From contig JBLNBX010000275.1 in the NCBI GenBank assembly GCA_050260275.1, positions 1 to 16,524 of the forward strand: a DNA stretch of 16,524 bases. The letters run 5' to 3'. Made by a program: the position numbers and the translations under genes. The notes under the pieces are model-generated. The model ran no database searches and was not told where the DNA came from. It saw only the letters and a program-made list of their open reading frames with translations. Positions 6,358-15,131 of this stretch are shown piece by piece. Source of the stretch: DATMXS01 sp050260275. GTDB taxonomy: Bacteria; Acidobacteriota; Terriglobia; Bryobacterales; Bryobacteraceae. Positions within the stretch are counted from its first letter, which is position 1, and each line of letters starts with the position of its first letter.

Positions 6358-6358
<1 letters not shown>
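5639..6358 (+). CDS. sdhC: Succinate dehydrogenase/fumarate reductase cytochrome b subunit (type B, SdhC)
   Basis: Membrane anchor that binds haem b and quinone for complex II. It has 239 residues and starts at a GTG (5639) behind a strong purine-rich GAGAGGGGGG sequence (5625-5634). About five membrane helices are visible (roughly 28-50, 74-94, 122-140, 170-190 and 212-235). Histidines H44 (IGHLAGNLL), H86 (GLHIWM), H134/H137 (FHVMH) and H184/H187 (LHLYH) lie in these helices and are candidates for the two b-haems. This is the single-subunit di-haem anchor seen in B. subtilis SdhC and Wolinella FrdC. There is no separate sdhD. It precedes sdhA with a 1-nt overlap (TAGTG). Confidence 0.95.
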
Positions 6359-8268
<1,910 letters not shown>

Positions 8269-8278
8269 GGAGCGCGCC

Positions 8279-9085
8279 ATGAGAATCATCCTTCACGTAT
8301 GGCGACAGAAGAACACGGGCGCGCCGGGAAAGATGGTCCGGTACGAAGTCGACAATGTCAGCGAGCACATGTCGTTCCTGGAGATGATGGACGTCCTCAA
8401 TGAGGACCTCATCATGCGCGGCGAGGATCCGATCGCGTTCGACCACGATTGTCGCGAGGGCATCTGCGGAATGTGCGGGTTCATGGTGAACGGAGTGCCG
8501 CACGGCCCGCAGCGTGGCACGACGGTGTGCCAGCTCCACATGCGCCATTTCAAGGACGGCGACGAGATCTACCTGGAGCCGTGGCGGTCGCGCGCGCTCC
8601 CGATCATCAAAGATCTGGTGGTGGACCGCAGCGCTTTCGACCGCATCATCGCGGCGGGCGGCTACATCTCGGTGCCCACGGGCGCCGCTCCCGAGGCGAG
8701 CGCGATTCCGGTGCCGAAGGAATCGGCCGACATCGCGATGGATGCGGCGGCCTGCATCGGCTGCGGCGCCTGCGTCGCGGCATGCCCGAACGCTTCGGCC
8801 GCGCTGTTCACCGGCGCTAAGATCACGCACCTTGGCGTGCTGCCGCAGGGCGAGCCAGAGCGCCAGCGGCGCGCCATCAGGATGTCCGTGCAGAGCGCAA
8901 GAGAAGGCTTCGGCCACTGCACGAACATCGGCGAGTGCGAGGCCGCCTGCCCGAAGCAGATCAAGATCGAGGTGATCGCGCGCATGAACCGCGACTACCT
9001 CAAGGCGAGTTTCACCGAGCGCCACAGGCAGAAGTTTCGCCAGGACCAGCCCGTGGAGATTCCGCTCGAGGGCGGACGCCGGTAG
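8279..9085 (+). CDS. sdhB: Succinate dehydrogenase/fumarate reductase iron-sulfur subunit (SdhB)
   Basis: Electron-transfer subunit linking the FAD of SdhA with the quinone site in SdhC. It has 268 residues. The N-terminal ferredoxin domain carries the [2Fe-2S] ligands C58, C63, C66 and C84 (DCREGICGMCG, TTVCQ). The C-terminal domain has C159-x2-C162-x2-C165-x3-C169P and C214-x5-C220-x3-C224P. By family rules C159, C162, C165 and C224 hold the [4Fe-4S] cluster and C169, C214 and C220 the [3Fe-4S] cluster. A perfect AAGGAG (8267-8272) overlaps the sdhA TAA and sits 6 nt before the ATG. It is the last gene of sdhCAB. Whether the complex runs as Sdh or Frd cannot be read from sequence alone. Confidence 0.97.
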   Translation: MRIILHVWRQKNTGAPGKMVRYEVDNVSEHMSFLEMMDVLNEDLIMRGEDPIAFDHDCREGICGMCGFMVNGVPHGPQRGTTVCQLHMRHFKDGDEIYLEPWRSRALPIIKDLVVDRSAFDRIIAAGGYISVPTGAAPEASAIPVPKESADIAMDAAACIGCGACVAACPNASAALFTGAKITHLGVLPQGEPERQRRAIRMSVQSAREGFGHCTNIGECEAACPKQIKIEVIARMNRDYLKASFTERHRQKFRQDQPVEIPLEGGRR

Positions 9086-9310
9086 GACCTACCTCGCCGC
9101 TCCATGGCCGCGTGGCGTTCGCCAGCCCGGATGGGCTTGGGAACGTGGCCGTCCATGCCGCGCCTCGCGGCCGCCCGGCGGTTGCTTTCGCCGCGAGCGC
9201 GGGAACCGGTGTGTGCGCCACGGCCGGACGCCCGATCTGCCGAAATGCGCGGCCGGCAGCTACGAAGCCGTCCACAGGAGCGCTCTCCCCCGGCGGGCTA
9301 AGCTGAGAAG

Positions 9311-10195
9311 ATGCGGCGAAAGTGGAGCGCGGAGCTCGCGCTCATTTGTAATGCTTTCATCTGGGGTTCTACTTTTGTACTGGTTAAGGAGGCGCTGAGC
9401 GACGCCTCCGTTCTGACATTCCTAGCGTTACGTTTCGCCCTCGCCACCGTCATCCTTGGTGCGGTTTTCAGGCCGCTGCCGTCGAAGTTTGCGGCGGGCA
9501 AGGAGTTGGTCCGGGGGGGAGTTCTCGCGGGCCTTTTGCTATTCGCCGCGTACGCTCTGCAGACATTTGGGCTGAGGTACACGACGGCGTCGAAATCAGC
9601 GTTCTTGACGGGCCTCTCGATCGTGATGGTGCCGGTGTTCGCTGCCGCCGTGCAGCGGGCGCGGCCGGTTGCCGCGGAGTGGGCCGGGGTAGTTGCCGCG
9701 ACGGGTGGACTTGCTCTGCTAACGCTCGATGGCCCCATTTGGAATGTTAACGCCGGAGATATGCTCACCATAGGCTGTGCGGCCGCCTTTGCGGCGCACA
9801 TCCTGGTGGTTGGGCACTACGTTCCGAGGTTTGGATTCCAGGCGCTCACGCTGGTGCAGGTGGGCGTCTCGGCGGCGCTCTCGGGAGCGGTTTGCTGGTG
9901 GGCGGAGCCGGTTTTCATCCGCTGGACCTCCGGACTGATTTTCGCGCTGCTGGTGACCGCGGTGCTCGCCACGGCGCTGGCGTTCGCGGTGATGGCCTGG
10001 GCGCAGCAGTACACGAGTCCGACGCGAACGGCGCTGATCCTCGCTCTCGAGCCGGTGTTTGCGTGGGCGACAGCCTATGTCGTTGCCGGCGAGGTACTCT
10101 CGTTGCGGGCGGCATCGGGCGCCCTGCTGATCCTCGGAGGCATTCTGCTGGTGGAGCTGAAACCCTTTGGAAACAGTAAACGTCCGGGAAGATAG
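9311..10195 (+). CDS. EamA-family (DMT superfamily) transporter
   Basis: Inner-membrane drug/metabolite transporter of 294 residues with two repeated EamA halves and about ten hydrophobic helices. The first half carries NAFIWGSTFVLVKEAL (14-29) and the end-of-half motif GLRYTTASKSAFLTGLSIVM (87-106). The second carries the equivalent QQYTSPTRTALILALEPVFA (232-251), followed by a final helix and a basic tail (NSKRPGR). The substrate is unknown; amino acids and small metabolites are typical for the family. The start is the ATG at 9311, preceded by only a weak GAGAAG. It stands alone, 225 bp after sdhB and about 120 bp before htrA. RhaT- or YdcZ-like naming would be over-interpretation. Confidence 0.93.
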   Translation: MRRKWSAELALICNAFIWGSTFVLVKEALSDASVLTFLALRFALATVILGAVFRPLPSKFAAGKELVRGGVLAGLLLFAAYALQTFGLRYTTASKSAFLTGLSIVMVPVFAAAVQRARPVAAEWAGVVAATGGLALLTLDGPIWNVNAGDMLTIGCAAAFAAHILVVGHYVPRFGFQALTLVQVGVSAALSGAVCWWAEPVFIRWTSGLIFALLVTAVLATALAFAVMAWAQQYTSPTRTALILALEPVFAWATAYVVAGEVLSLRAASGALLILGGILLVELKPFGNSKRPGR

Positions 10196-10283
10196 GCAGA
10201 CTCAACGGTTTGACCAAGGGAGCCGGTGCGGTCTCCACCTGGAGATTCCACAACCGGGAACCGGCCCGCGCCGCCCTGTCCCT

Positions 10284-10289
10284 TATAAT
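10284..10289 (+). promoter_or_regulatory. Probable -10 element of the htrA promoter
   Basis: A perfect TATAAT lies 30 nt upstream of the preferred htrA ATG. No TTGACA-like -35 is present 16-18 bp upstream. CGGGAACCGGC (10255-10265) lies further upstream, 18 bp from the TATAAT, the same word as before the sdhC TATAAT but at a different distance (11 bp there). Confidence 0.5.
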
Positions 10290-10318
10290 GAAGTTGCCTG
10301 CCCGTGTGGAGTCGACTC

Positions 10319-11908
10319 ATGAGTTTCATCAAGAATCTGCGGAACCAGAAGCTGTTGTCATCGACACTGCTTGTGTTTACGCTCTCGACTGGGATCGTGA
10401 TCGGAACCCTGGTGACGGGGTCGGCGAGCGCCCAGAAAACGGAGGGCGTCAAGGATGCGAAGCCGCTCACGATCCCTAACCCGACGGAGCTGTCCACCGC
10501 ATTCACGCAACTGGCCAAACAGCTCGAACCTTCGGTGGTTTACATAACCTCGACGTTCACGCCGCCACCGGAACAGCAATCGCGCATGCAGCGGCGGCGT
10601 CCGTCTCCTTCGGAGGAGGACGACGAGGGCGGGATGGAGTTCTTCCGCCGCTTTTTCGGACAGGATCCGTTCGGAGGGTTTCCCGAGGGCACACCTTTCC
10701 GCCGTCGTAGCGCGTCTGGCTCAGGCTTCGTCGTGGACCGGGCCGGCTATATTCTCACCAACTTCCACGTGGTCAGGGACGCTAACCGAATCCAGGTGAA
10801 GTTCAACAACGATCCCACCGAGTACAACGCGAAGCTGATCGGATCCGACCCCGAGACCGACCTCGCCATTATCAAGGTCGAAACCAATAAGCCGCTGACG
10901 CCCGCCAAGATCGGCAACTCCGACGGCGTTCAGGTGGGCGACTGGTGCGTCGCGATCGGATCGCCGTTCGGATTCCAGGCCTCGGTGACAGCCGGCATCG
11001 TGAGCGCGAAGGGACGCGAGATTTCCGGGCAGGAGCACCAGCTTCAGAGGTTCATCCAGACCGACGCGGCCATCAACCCCGGCAACTCGGGCGGACCGCT
11101 TCTGGATATCCAGGGGCGCGTCATCGGCATCAACACCGCGATAGCAACGGAGAGCGGCGGATACCAGGGTATTGGCTTCGCGCTCCCCATCAACATGGCC
11201 GTCAACGTGTACAACCAGATCATCCAGACCGGCCGCGTCTCCCGCGGGTCCATCGGCATCCAGTTCCAGGCCGATCAGAACCCGGTCCTGCTGCGCGCGC
11301 TGGGCCTCGATCACGGGGTTGCTATCTCCGAAGTGCAGGCGGGCGGCCCGGCCGAGAAGGCAGGCCTGAAACCCGAGGACGTCATCATCGCGCTGGACGG
11401 CCAGCCGGTGAAGGATGGGGACGACCTCGTCAACCGGGTTTCGGCTACACCGGTCGGCTCCGAGGTGACGGTGACGATCATGCGAGGTGGAAAGCGCCAG
11501 GACGTTAAGGTCCGCATCGCCGAGCGCTCCGAGGTGTTCGCCGAGCTTCCGGCTTTCCGCCGTGCCAGGGGAAGCGCCGGAGGCGCGCAGTCCTCTACGA
11601 GCGCCAAGTTTGGCATCGACATCCGGCCGCTTACGCAGGCCGAGCGCGACCGCCTCGAACTGCAGCAGAACGGAGTCATGGTGGACAACGTGGTGCCGGG
11701 GTCGTTCGCCGACGACATCGGTCTGCTCCGCCGTGACGTCATCGTATCGATAAACGGAAAGGATGTCTCCTCGGTTGAGGACGTGCAGCGCATACAGGCG
11801 ACGCTCAAGCCGGGCGACGCGGTGGCGTTCCGCATCCTCCGCGGCGGCGGCCAGGGCAACCGGTGGCGGTCCCTCTTCGTGGCCGGCACCCTTCAACCAG
11901 AGCAGTAG
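10319..11908 (+). CDS. htrA: Periplasmic serine protease, HtrA/DegP/DegQ family, two PDZ domains
   Basis: Envelope protein-quality-control protease/chaperone of 529 residues. I prefer the ATG at 10319 (MSFIKNLRN) because GGAG (10308-10311) lies 7 nt before it; a GTG at 10304 would add five residues. One hydrophobic segment (about 13-34) ends in GSASA-Q, a plausible signal peptidase site after A38, though retention as a membrane anchor is possible. The trypsin-like triad is H150 (LTNFHVV), D181 (ETDLAI) and S257 (NPGNSGGPLL). A low-complexity charged loop at about 85-130 (PPPEQQSRMQRRRPSPSEEDDEGG) corresponds to the LA loop. PDZ1 is about 310-402 and PDZ2 about 432-525. DegP, DegQ and DegS-like roles are not separable here, but two PDZ domains argue against DegS. 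Confidence 0.96.
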   Translation: MSFIKNLRNQKLLSSTLLVFTLSTGIVIGTLVTGSASAQKTEGVKDAKPLTIPNPTELSTAFTQLAKQLEPSVVYITSTFTPPPEQQSRMQRRRPSPSEEDDEGGMEFFRRFFGQDPFGGFPEGTPFRRRSASGSGFVVDRAGYILTNFHVVRDANRIQVKFNNDPTEYNAKLIGSDPETDLAIIKVETNKPLTPAKIGNSDGVQVGDWCVAIGSPFGFQASVTAGIVSAKGREISGQEHQLQRFIQTDAAINPGNSGGPLLDIQGRVIGINTAIATESGGYQGIGFALPINMAVNVYNQIIQTGRVSRGSIGIQFQADQNPVLLRALGLDHGVAISEVQAGGPAEKAGLKPEDVIIALDGQPVKDGDDLVNRVSATPVGSEVTVTIMRGGKRQDVKVRIAERSEVFAELPAFRRARGSAGGAQSSTSAKFGIDIRPLTQAERDRLELQQNGVMVDNVVPGSFADDIGLLRRDVIVSINGKDVSSVEDVQRIQATLKPGDAVAFRILRGGGQGNRWRSLFVAGTLQPEQ

Positions 11909-11915
11909 TCTCACT

Positions 11916-11948
11916 GGGGATGGCGGCGGTTCTCCCGCCGCCATCCCC
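11916..11948 (+). terminator. Very stable hairpin after htrA (terminator-like, no U-tract)
   Basis: GGGGATGGCGGCGG (11916-11929) and CCGCCGCCATCCCC (11935-11948) form a perfect 14-bp GC-rich stem with loop TTCTC, starting 7 nt after the htrA stop. A C-run and not a T-run follows, so it lacks the classic intrinsic terminator tail. It may stabilise the htrA mRNA 3' end or work with Rho. Confidence 0.55.
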
Positions 11949-11993
11949 CCCCTGACTGATCCCACGTGGTAGCATTTTTGACGGAGAAGTATA

Positions 11994-12509
11994 TTGCGCA
12001 TACGGGCCACTCTCCTGGGACTGATCCTTCTGCTTTCGATCTCCATCGCGCCTGCGGGCGCGCAATCCAGGGCGGGCAGCGCGCCGGCCGCTAAGAAATC
12101 CACGGCATCCCAATCCACCGCAAAGAAGAGCACGGCAGCGAAGAAGAGCACGGCAACGAAGAAGCGGACGGCGGCGAAGAAGACAACGCGAAAGAAATCG
12201 TCGGCAACCGCGCGCGCTCGCTCGCGGAGGCAGCCTACGTGGCGGACCGGCCAGATGCAACCCACGCCGCAGCGCTACGCCGAGATTCAGCAGGCGCTGG
12301 TCGACAAGGGTTACGCCGATGGGCCTGCCGACGGCAAGTGGAACGACAACTGGGCCGACGCGCTGAAGCGGTTCCAAACGGACCAGAAGCTTGACCCGAC
12401 CGGAAAAATAACGTCGCTATCGCTCCTGGCGCTGGGTCTGGGACCCGACCATGGAAACTCGCCCGCGGCGGTGACTGCGACTGCCGCGCCGGCGAAAGAA
12501 CAGCCGTGA
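11994..12509 (+). CDS. Secreted lysine-rich protein with C-terminal peptidoglycan-binding-like domain
   Basis: Small exported protein of 171 residues. It starts with a TTG at 11994, supported by GGAGAA (11983-11988) five nt upstream. Residues 1-23 form a signal peptide (MRIRATLLGLILLLSISIAP then AGA before QS). Residues 33-80 are a low-complexity basic stretch built from AAKKST-like units. Residues about 90-150 resemble a PG_binding_1 fold: RYAEIQQALVDKGYADGPAD, GKWNDNWADALKRFQ and TGKITSLSLLALGLG. The expected role is binding cell wall, with the basic tract perhaps contacting anionic polymers; this is inference. Its stop overlaps the ald start as GTGA (12506-12509), so the two are probably translated together. 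No catalytic motif is visible. Confidence 0.8.
   Translation: MRIRATLLGLILLLSISIAPAGAQSRAGSAPAAKKSTASQSTAKKSTAAKKSTATKKRTAAKKTTRKKSSATARARSRRQPTWRTGQMQPTPQRYAEIQQALVDKGYADGPADGKWNDNWADALKRFQTDQKLDPTGKITSLSLLALGLGPDHGNSPAAVTATAAPAKEQP
12117..12188 (+). repeat. 18-bp tandem repeat (four units) within the peptidoglycan-binding-like gene
   Basis: Four imperfect 18-bp units start at 12117, 12135, 12153 and 12171, with consensus near GCAGCGAAGAAGAGCACG. They encode the AAKKST-type hexapeptide repeat. The period is a multiple of three, so unit gain or loss would keep the frame and change the tract length. Confidence 0.85.
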
Positions 12510-13618
12510 TCATCGGCGTTCCGAAGGAAGTCAAGGATCACGAAACGCGGGTCGGCATGGTTCAGGCCGGGGTGATCGCCCTGACCGAGGCGGGACACAA
12601 GGTGCTCGTTCAGGCGGGCGCCGGGCAGGGCAGCTACATCACCGACGAAGAGTACGTAGCGGCGGGCGCTGCGCTGGCTGGCACGGCGGAGCAAGTGTGG
12701 CGCGAGGCGGACCTCATCGTCAAGGTGAAGGAGCCCCAGCCCCAGGAGTACGGATATCTGAGGCCTGGGCTTGTCCTGTTTACCTTCCTCCACCTTGCGC
12801 CGCTGCCCCAACTTACTCAGCAGTTACTCGACAAACAGGTGACCGCCATCGCCTACGAGACCATCCGCGAAAAAGACACTCTGCCGCTGCTGACTCCCAT
12901 GAGCGAGGTGGCCGGACGGCTGGCGGTCCAGATAGGCGCGGTGTACCTGGAAGCGCAGAACGGAGGCCGCGGTGTGCTGCTGGGCGGCGTGCCGGGCGTA
13001 GCGCCGGGTGAGGTAGTCATTTTGGGTGGCGGCGTGGTTGGGACGAACGCGGCAAAGATGGCGCTCGGACTCGGCGCGAACGTCACGATCCTGGACGTCG
13101 ATCTCAACCGGCTCCGTGAACTGGACGACATCTTCAACGGGCAGGTCATCACGCTGGCGTCGGACGTCATGACCGTCCGCGCGGTGCTGAAACGGGCCGA
13201 CCTGGTCATAGGCGGAGTGCTGATCCCGGGCGCGGCATCTCCGAAAGTAGTGCGGCGCGACATGCTCCCGGCGATGAAGAACGGCGCGGTCATGGTTGAC
13301 GTTTCGATCGACCAGGGCGGGTGCTTCGAAACATCGCGCCCCACCACGCACAGCGACCCCACATACTACGTGGATGGCGTGCTCCACTACTGCGTGACCA
13401 ACATGCCCGCGGCCGTTCCCAACACGTCGACGCTGGCGCTCACCAACGCCACCACGCCGTACCTTTTTCAACTCGCTGGGATGGGCTTCGAACAGGCCTG
13501 CCGCTCGAACGAGGCCATCCGCGAAGGCGTGAACACGTACTGCGGGCACGTGACGCACCCGGCGGTGGCTGAGTCGCAGGGGCGGCCGTGGCGTCCGGTC
13601 ATGGAGCTTTTGGGCTGA
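12506..13618 (+). CDS. ald: Alanine dehydrogenase
   Basis: NAD-dependent enzyme for reversible oxidative deamination of L-alanine to pyruvate and ammonia. It has 370 residues, the family's usual length. It begins with a GTG at 12506 (MIIGVPKEVKDHETRVGMVQ) overlapping the previous stop. R15 and K75 (VKVKEPQ) are the expected pyruvate-binding residues, H96 (TFLHLAP) and D269 (VSIDQGG) the catalytic pair. The nucleotide-binding loop is VILGGGVVGTNAAKMALGLG (171-190), with D197 at the end of the following strand. The C-terminus (CGHVTHPAVAES) is typical. Glycine/alanine metabolism and re-oxidation of NADH under low oxygen are known roles. The coupling to a peptidoglycan-binding-like protein is unusual and may or may not be functional. 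Confidence 0.97.
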   Translation: MIIGVPKEVKDHETRVGMVQAGVIALTEAGHKVLVQAGAGQGSYITDEEYVAAGAALAGTAEQVWREADLIVKVKEPQPQEYGYLRPGLVLFTFLHLAPLPQLTQQLLDKQVTAIAYETIREKDTLPLLTPMSEVAGRLAVQIGAVYLEAQNGGRGVLLGGVPGVAPGEVVILGGGVVGTNAAKMALGLGANVTILDVDLNRLRELDDIFNGQVITLASDVMTVRAVLKRADLVIGGVLIPGAASPKVVRRDMLPAMKNGAVMVDVSIDQGGCFETSRPTTHSDPTYYVDGVLHYCVTNMPAAVPNTSTLALTNATTPYLFQLAGMGFEQACRSNEAIREGVNTYCGHVTHPAVAESQGRPWRPVMELLG

Positions 13619-13934
13619 GCGCGGCCTGCTCGCGCGTGCCAGCAGTCGTCGCAAGGAAGTGCTTCTCGGGCGGCGGAGGGTTGGTGCACGGCGATCAATG
13701 ACCCGTGATGCCCGTCCCACCGAATCTTGACTGCGACGCATGGCTCGGTTCGCGACCGGCCGTGCAGCCGCGACGCGAGGGCAGCGGCAAAGGCAGCTCA
13801 CGCCGCTTCTGCCCCTTCGGGAGGCCGGCGCGCTCAGGCGGGTCCTCGATTCCGCGAGCTCGAACATGGGATCCTGAGGTATTCCACACCGCGCGCGTGG
13901 TATTTTCGTAACTTTGTAGACCGCCGCTCTCGCG
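13619..13934 (+). other. 316-bp intergenic region between ald and dxr
   Basis: I see no convincing gene here. The frames that cross it have no ribosome-binding site or recognisable motif. A TTGACT at 13727-13732 has no -10 partner at the right distance. Close to dxr, TGGTATTTT could act as an extended -10 but has no -35. No clear terminator hairpin follows ald. Confidence 0.5.
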
Positions 13935-15131
13935 ATGAAACAAATCACAATCCTCGGCTCCACCGGTTCGATCGGCACGAGCACACTCGACGTGATCCGC
14001 CGCCGCGCCAACGAGTTCTCCGTGTTCGCGCTCGTTGCCGGCCAGAACGCGTCCTTGCTGGCCAATCAGATAGCTGAGTTCCGGCCCCGCTTCGTTGTTG
14101 TTGGAACGGAACAGGTTCGTGCGAATCTAATAGATAGGTTGGGCAGTTGTGGCCTTCAGCGATCTGAGTGGCCCGAGATCGGCGTGGGTCGCCGGGCCCG
14201 CGTGGAGGCGGCCTGCGCGCCGGAGGTCGGCTTTGTGATGTCGGCCATCGTCGGCGTGGCCGGGTTGGAAGCCACCTACGAGGCCGTACGGAAGGGAAAG
14301 ACGATCGGTTTGGCGAACAAAGAGACGCTGGTCGCGGGAGGCCGGCTGGTGATGGCGGCGGCGCGCGCGGCGGGGGCAGAGGTGATTCCCGTCGATAGCG
14401 AGCACAACGGAGTCCACCAGTGCCTTAAGGCCGGGCGGCGCGACGAAGTCTCGCGAGTGCTGCTGACGGCCTCGGGCGGTCCGTTCCGGTGCTACACCAG
14501 GGAGCAGATGAAAAATGTTACTCCCTCGGACGCGTTGAATCATCCTACATGGAAGATGGGGCCCCGGATCACGATCGATTCTGCCACCCTGATGAACAAG
14601 GGGTTCGAGGTGATCGAGGCCTGCTGGCTGTTCGGCCTGGAGCCTTCGGAGATTGAGGTTGTCATACATCCGCAGTCGTCGGTGCACGCTATGGTCGAGT
14701 TCAAGGACGGCAGCGTAATGGCGCAGATCTCCGCCACGGACATGCGGATGCCCATCCAATATGCGCTGACGTACCCCGACCGCAAACCGGCGCCGGTGCC
14801 GCGCCTGGACTGGCGCACTGCGCGGCACTGGGATTTCGAGCCGCCCGACATGGAGAAGCACCCGCTGCTCCGGCTGGCCTTTGAGGCCCAGAAGGCAGGC
14901 GGATCGGCTACGTGCACCCTGAATGCTGCCGATGAGATTGCCGTAGAGGCTTTTCTCGCCGGCCGCATTGGCTTCACGGATATCTCCGAGGTTGTCGAAA
15001 GCACCCTCGAACGGGTCGCCGTGAGGCAACCGGAATCGCTGGAAGACGTGCTCGCCGTAGATGAGGAGTCGCGGGCGGCGGCGCGGGAGAGAGTTGAGGC
15101 GCGCGCGGCCGCTGCCGGAAAGACTATATGA
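13935..15131 (+). CDS. dxr: 1-deoxy-D-xylulose 5-phosphate reductoisomerase
   Basis: NADPH-dependent enzyme that makes 2-C-methyl-D-erythritol 4-phosphate, the first committed step of the MEP isoprenoid pathway. It has 398 residues, normal for the family. The N-terminal NADPH loop is LGSTGSIGTSTLDVIRR (7-23). GLANKETLVAGG (125-136) and PVDSEHNGVHQCL (152-164) follow. The metal ligands are D154, E156 and E225 (MNKGFEVIEA), and the substrate-binding ASGGPFR is at 179-185. HPQSSVHAMVEF (245-256) is also characteristic. The start is the ATG at 13935; no good Shine-Dalgarno sequence is visible (CCGCCGCTCTCGCG precedes it). The stop overlaps rseP as ATGA (15128-15131), a very common bacterial pairing. 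Confidence 0.98.
   Translation: MKQITILGSTGSIGTSTLDVIRRRANEFSVFALVAGQNASLLANQIAEFRPRFVVVGTEQVRANLIDRLGSCGLQRSEWPEIGVGRRARVEAACAPEVGFVMSAIVGVAGLEATYEAVRKGKTIGLANKETLVAGGRLVMAAARAAGAEVIPVDSEHNGVHQCLKAGRRDEVSRVLLTASGGPFRCYTREQMKNVTPSDALNHPTWKMGPRITIDSATLMNKGFEVIEACWLFGLEPSEIEVVIHPQSSVHAMVEFKDGSVMAQISATDMRMPIQYALTYPDRKPAPVPRLDWRTARHWDFEPPDMEKHPLLRLAFEAQKAGGSATCTLNAADEIAVEAFLAGRIGFTDISEVVESTLERVAVRQPESLEDVLAVDEESRAAARERVEARAAAAGKTI

Noticed and set aside
9086..9310. Possible small gene or decayed coding remnant between sdhB and the EamA gene
   Set aside because: Frames are open on both strands only because of high GC. There is no ribosome-binding site, no motif and no similarity I recognise.
12117..12188. 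Tandem repeats considered as a CRISPR-like array
   Set aside because: The repeats are contiguous 18-bp coding units with no spacers and lie in frame inside a protein gene.
10721..12265. 514-codon open frame on the minus strand opposite htrA
   Set aside because: Its apparent hydrophobic start (runs of Phe, Ala and Val) is the complement of the lysine-repeat tract. HtrA on the other strand has a full catalytic triad and PDZ domains.
12824..14065. 413-codon minus-strand open frame opposite ald and the start of dxr
   Set aside because: No recognisable motifs and no ribosome-binding site, and it covers two well-supported genes on the other strand.
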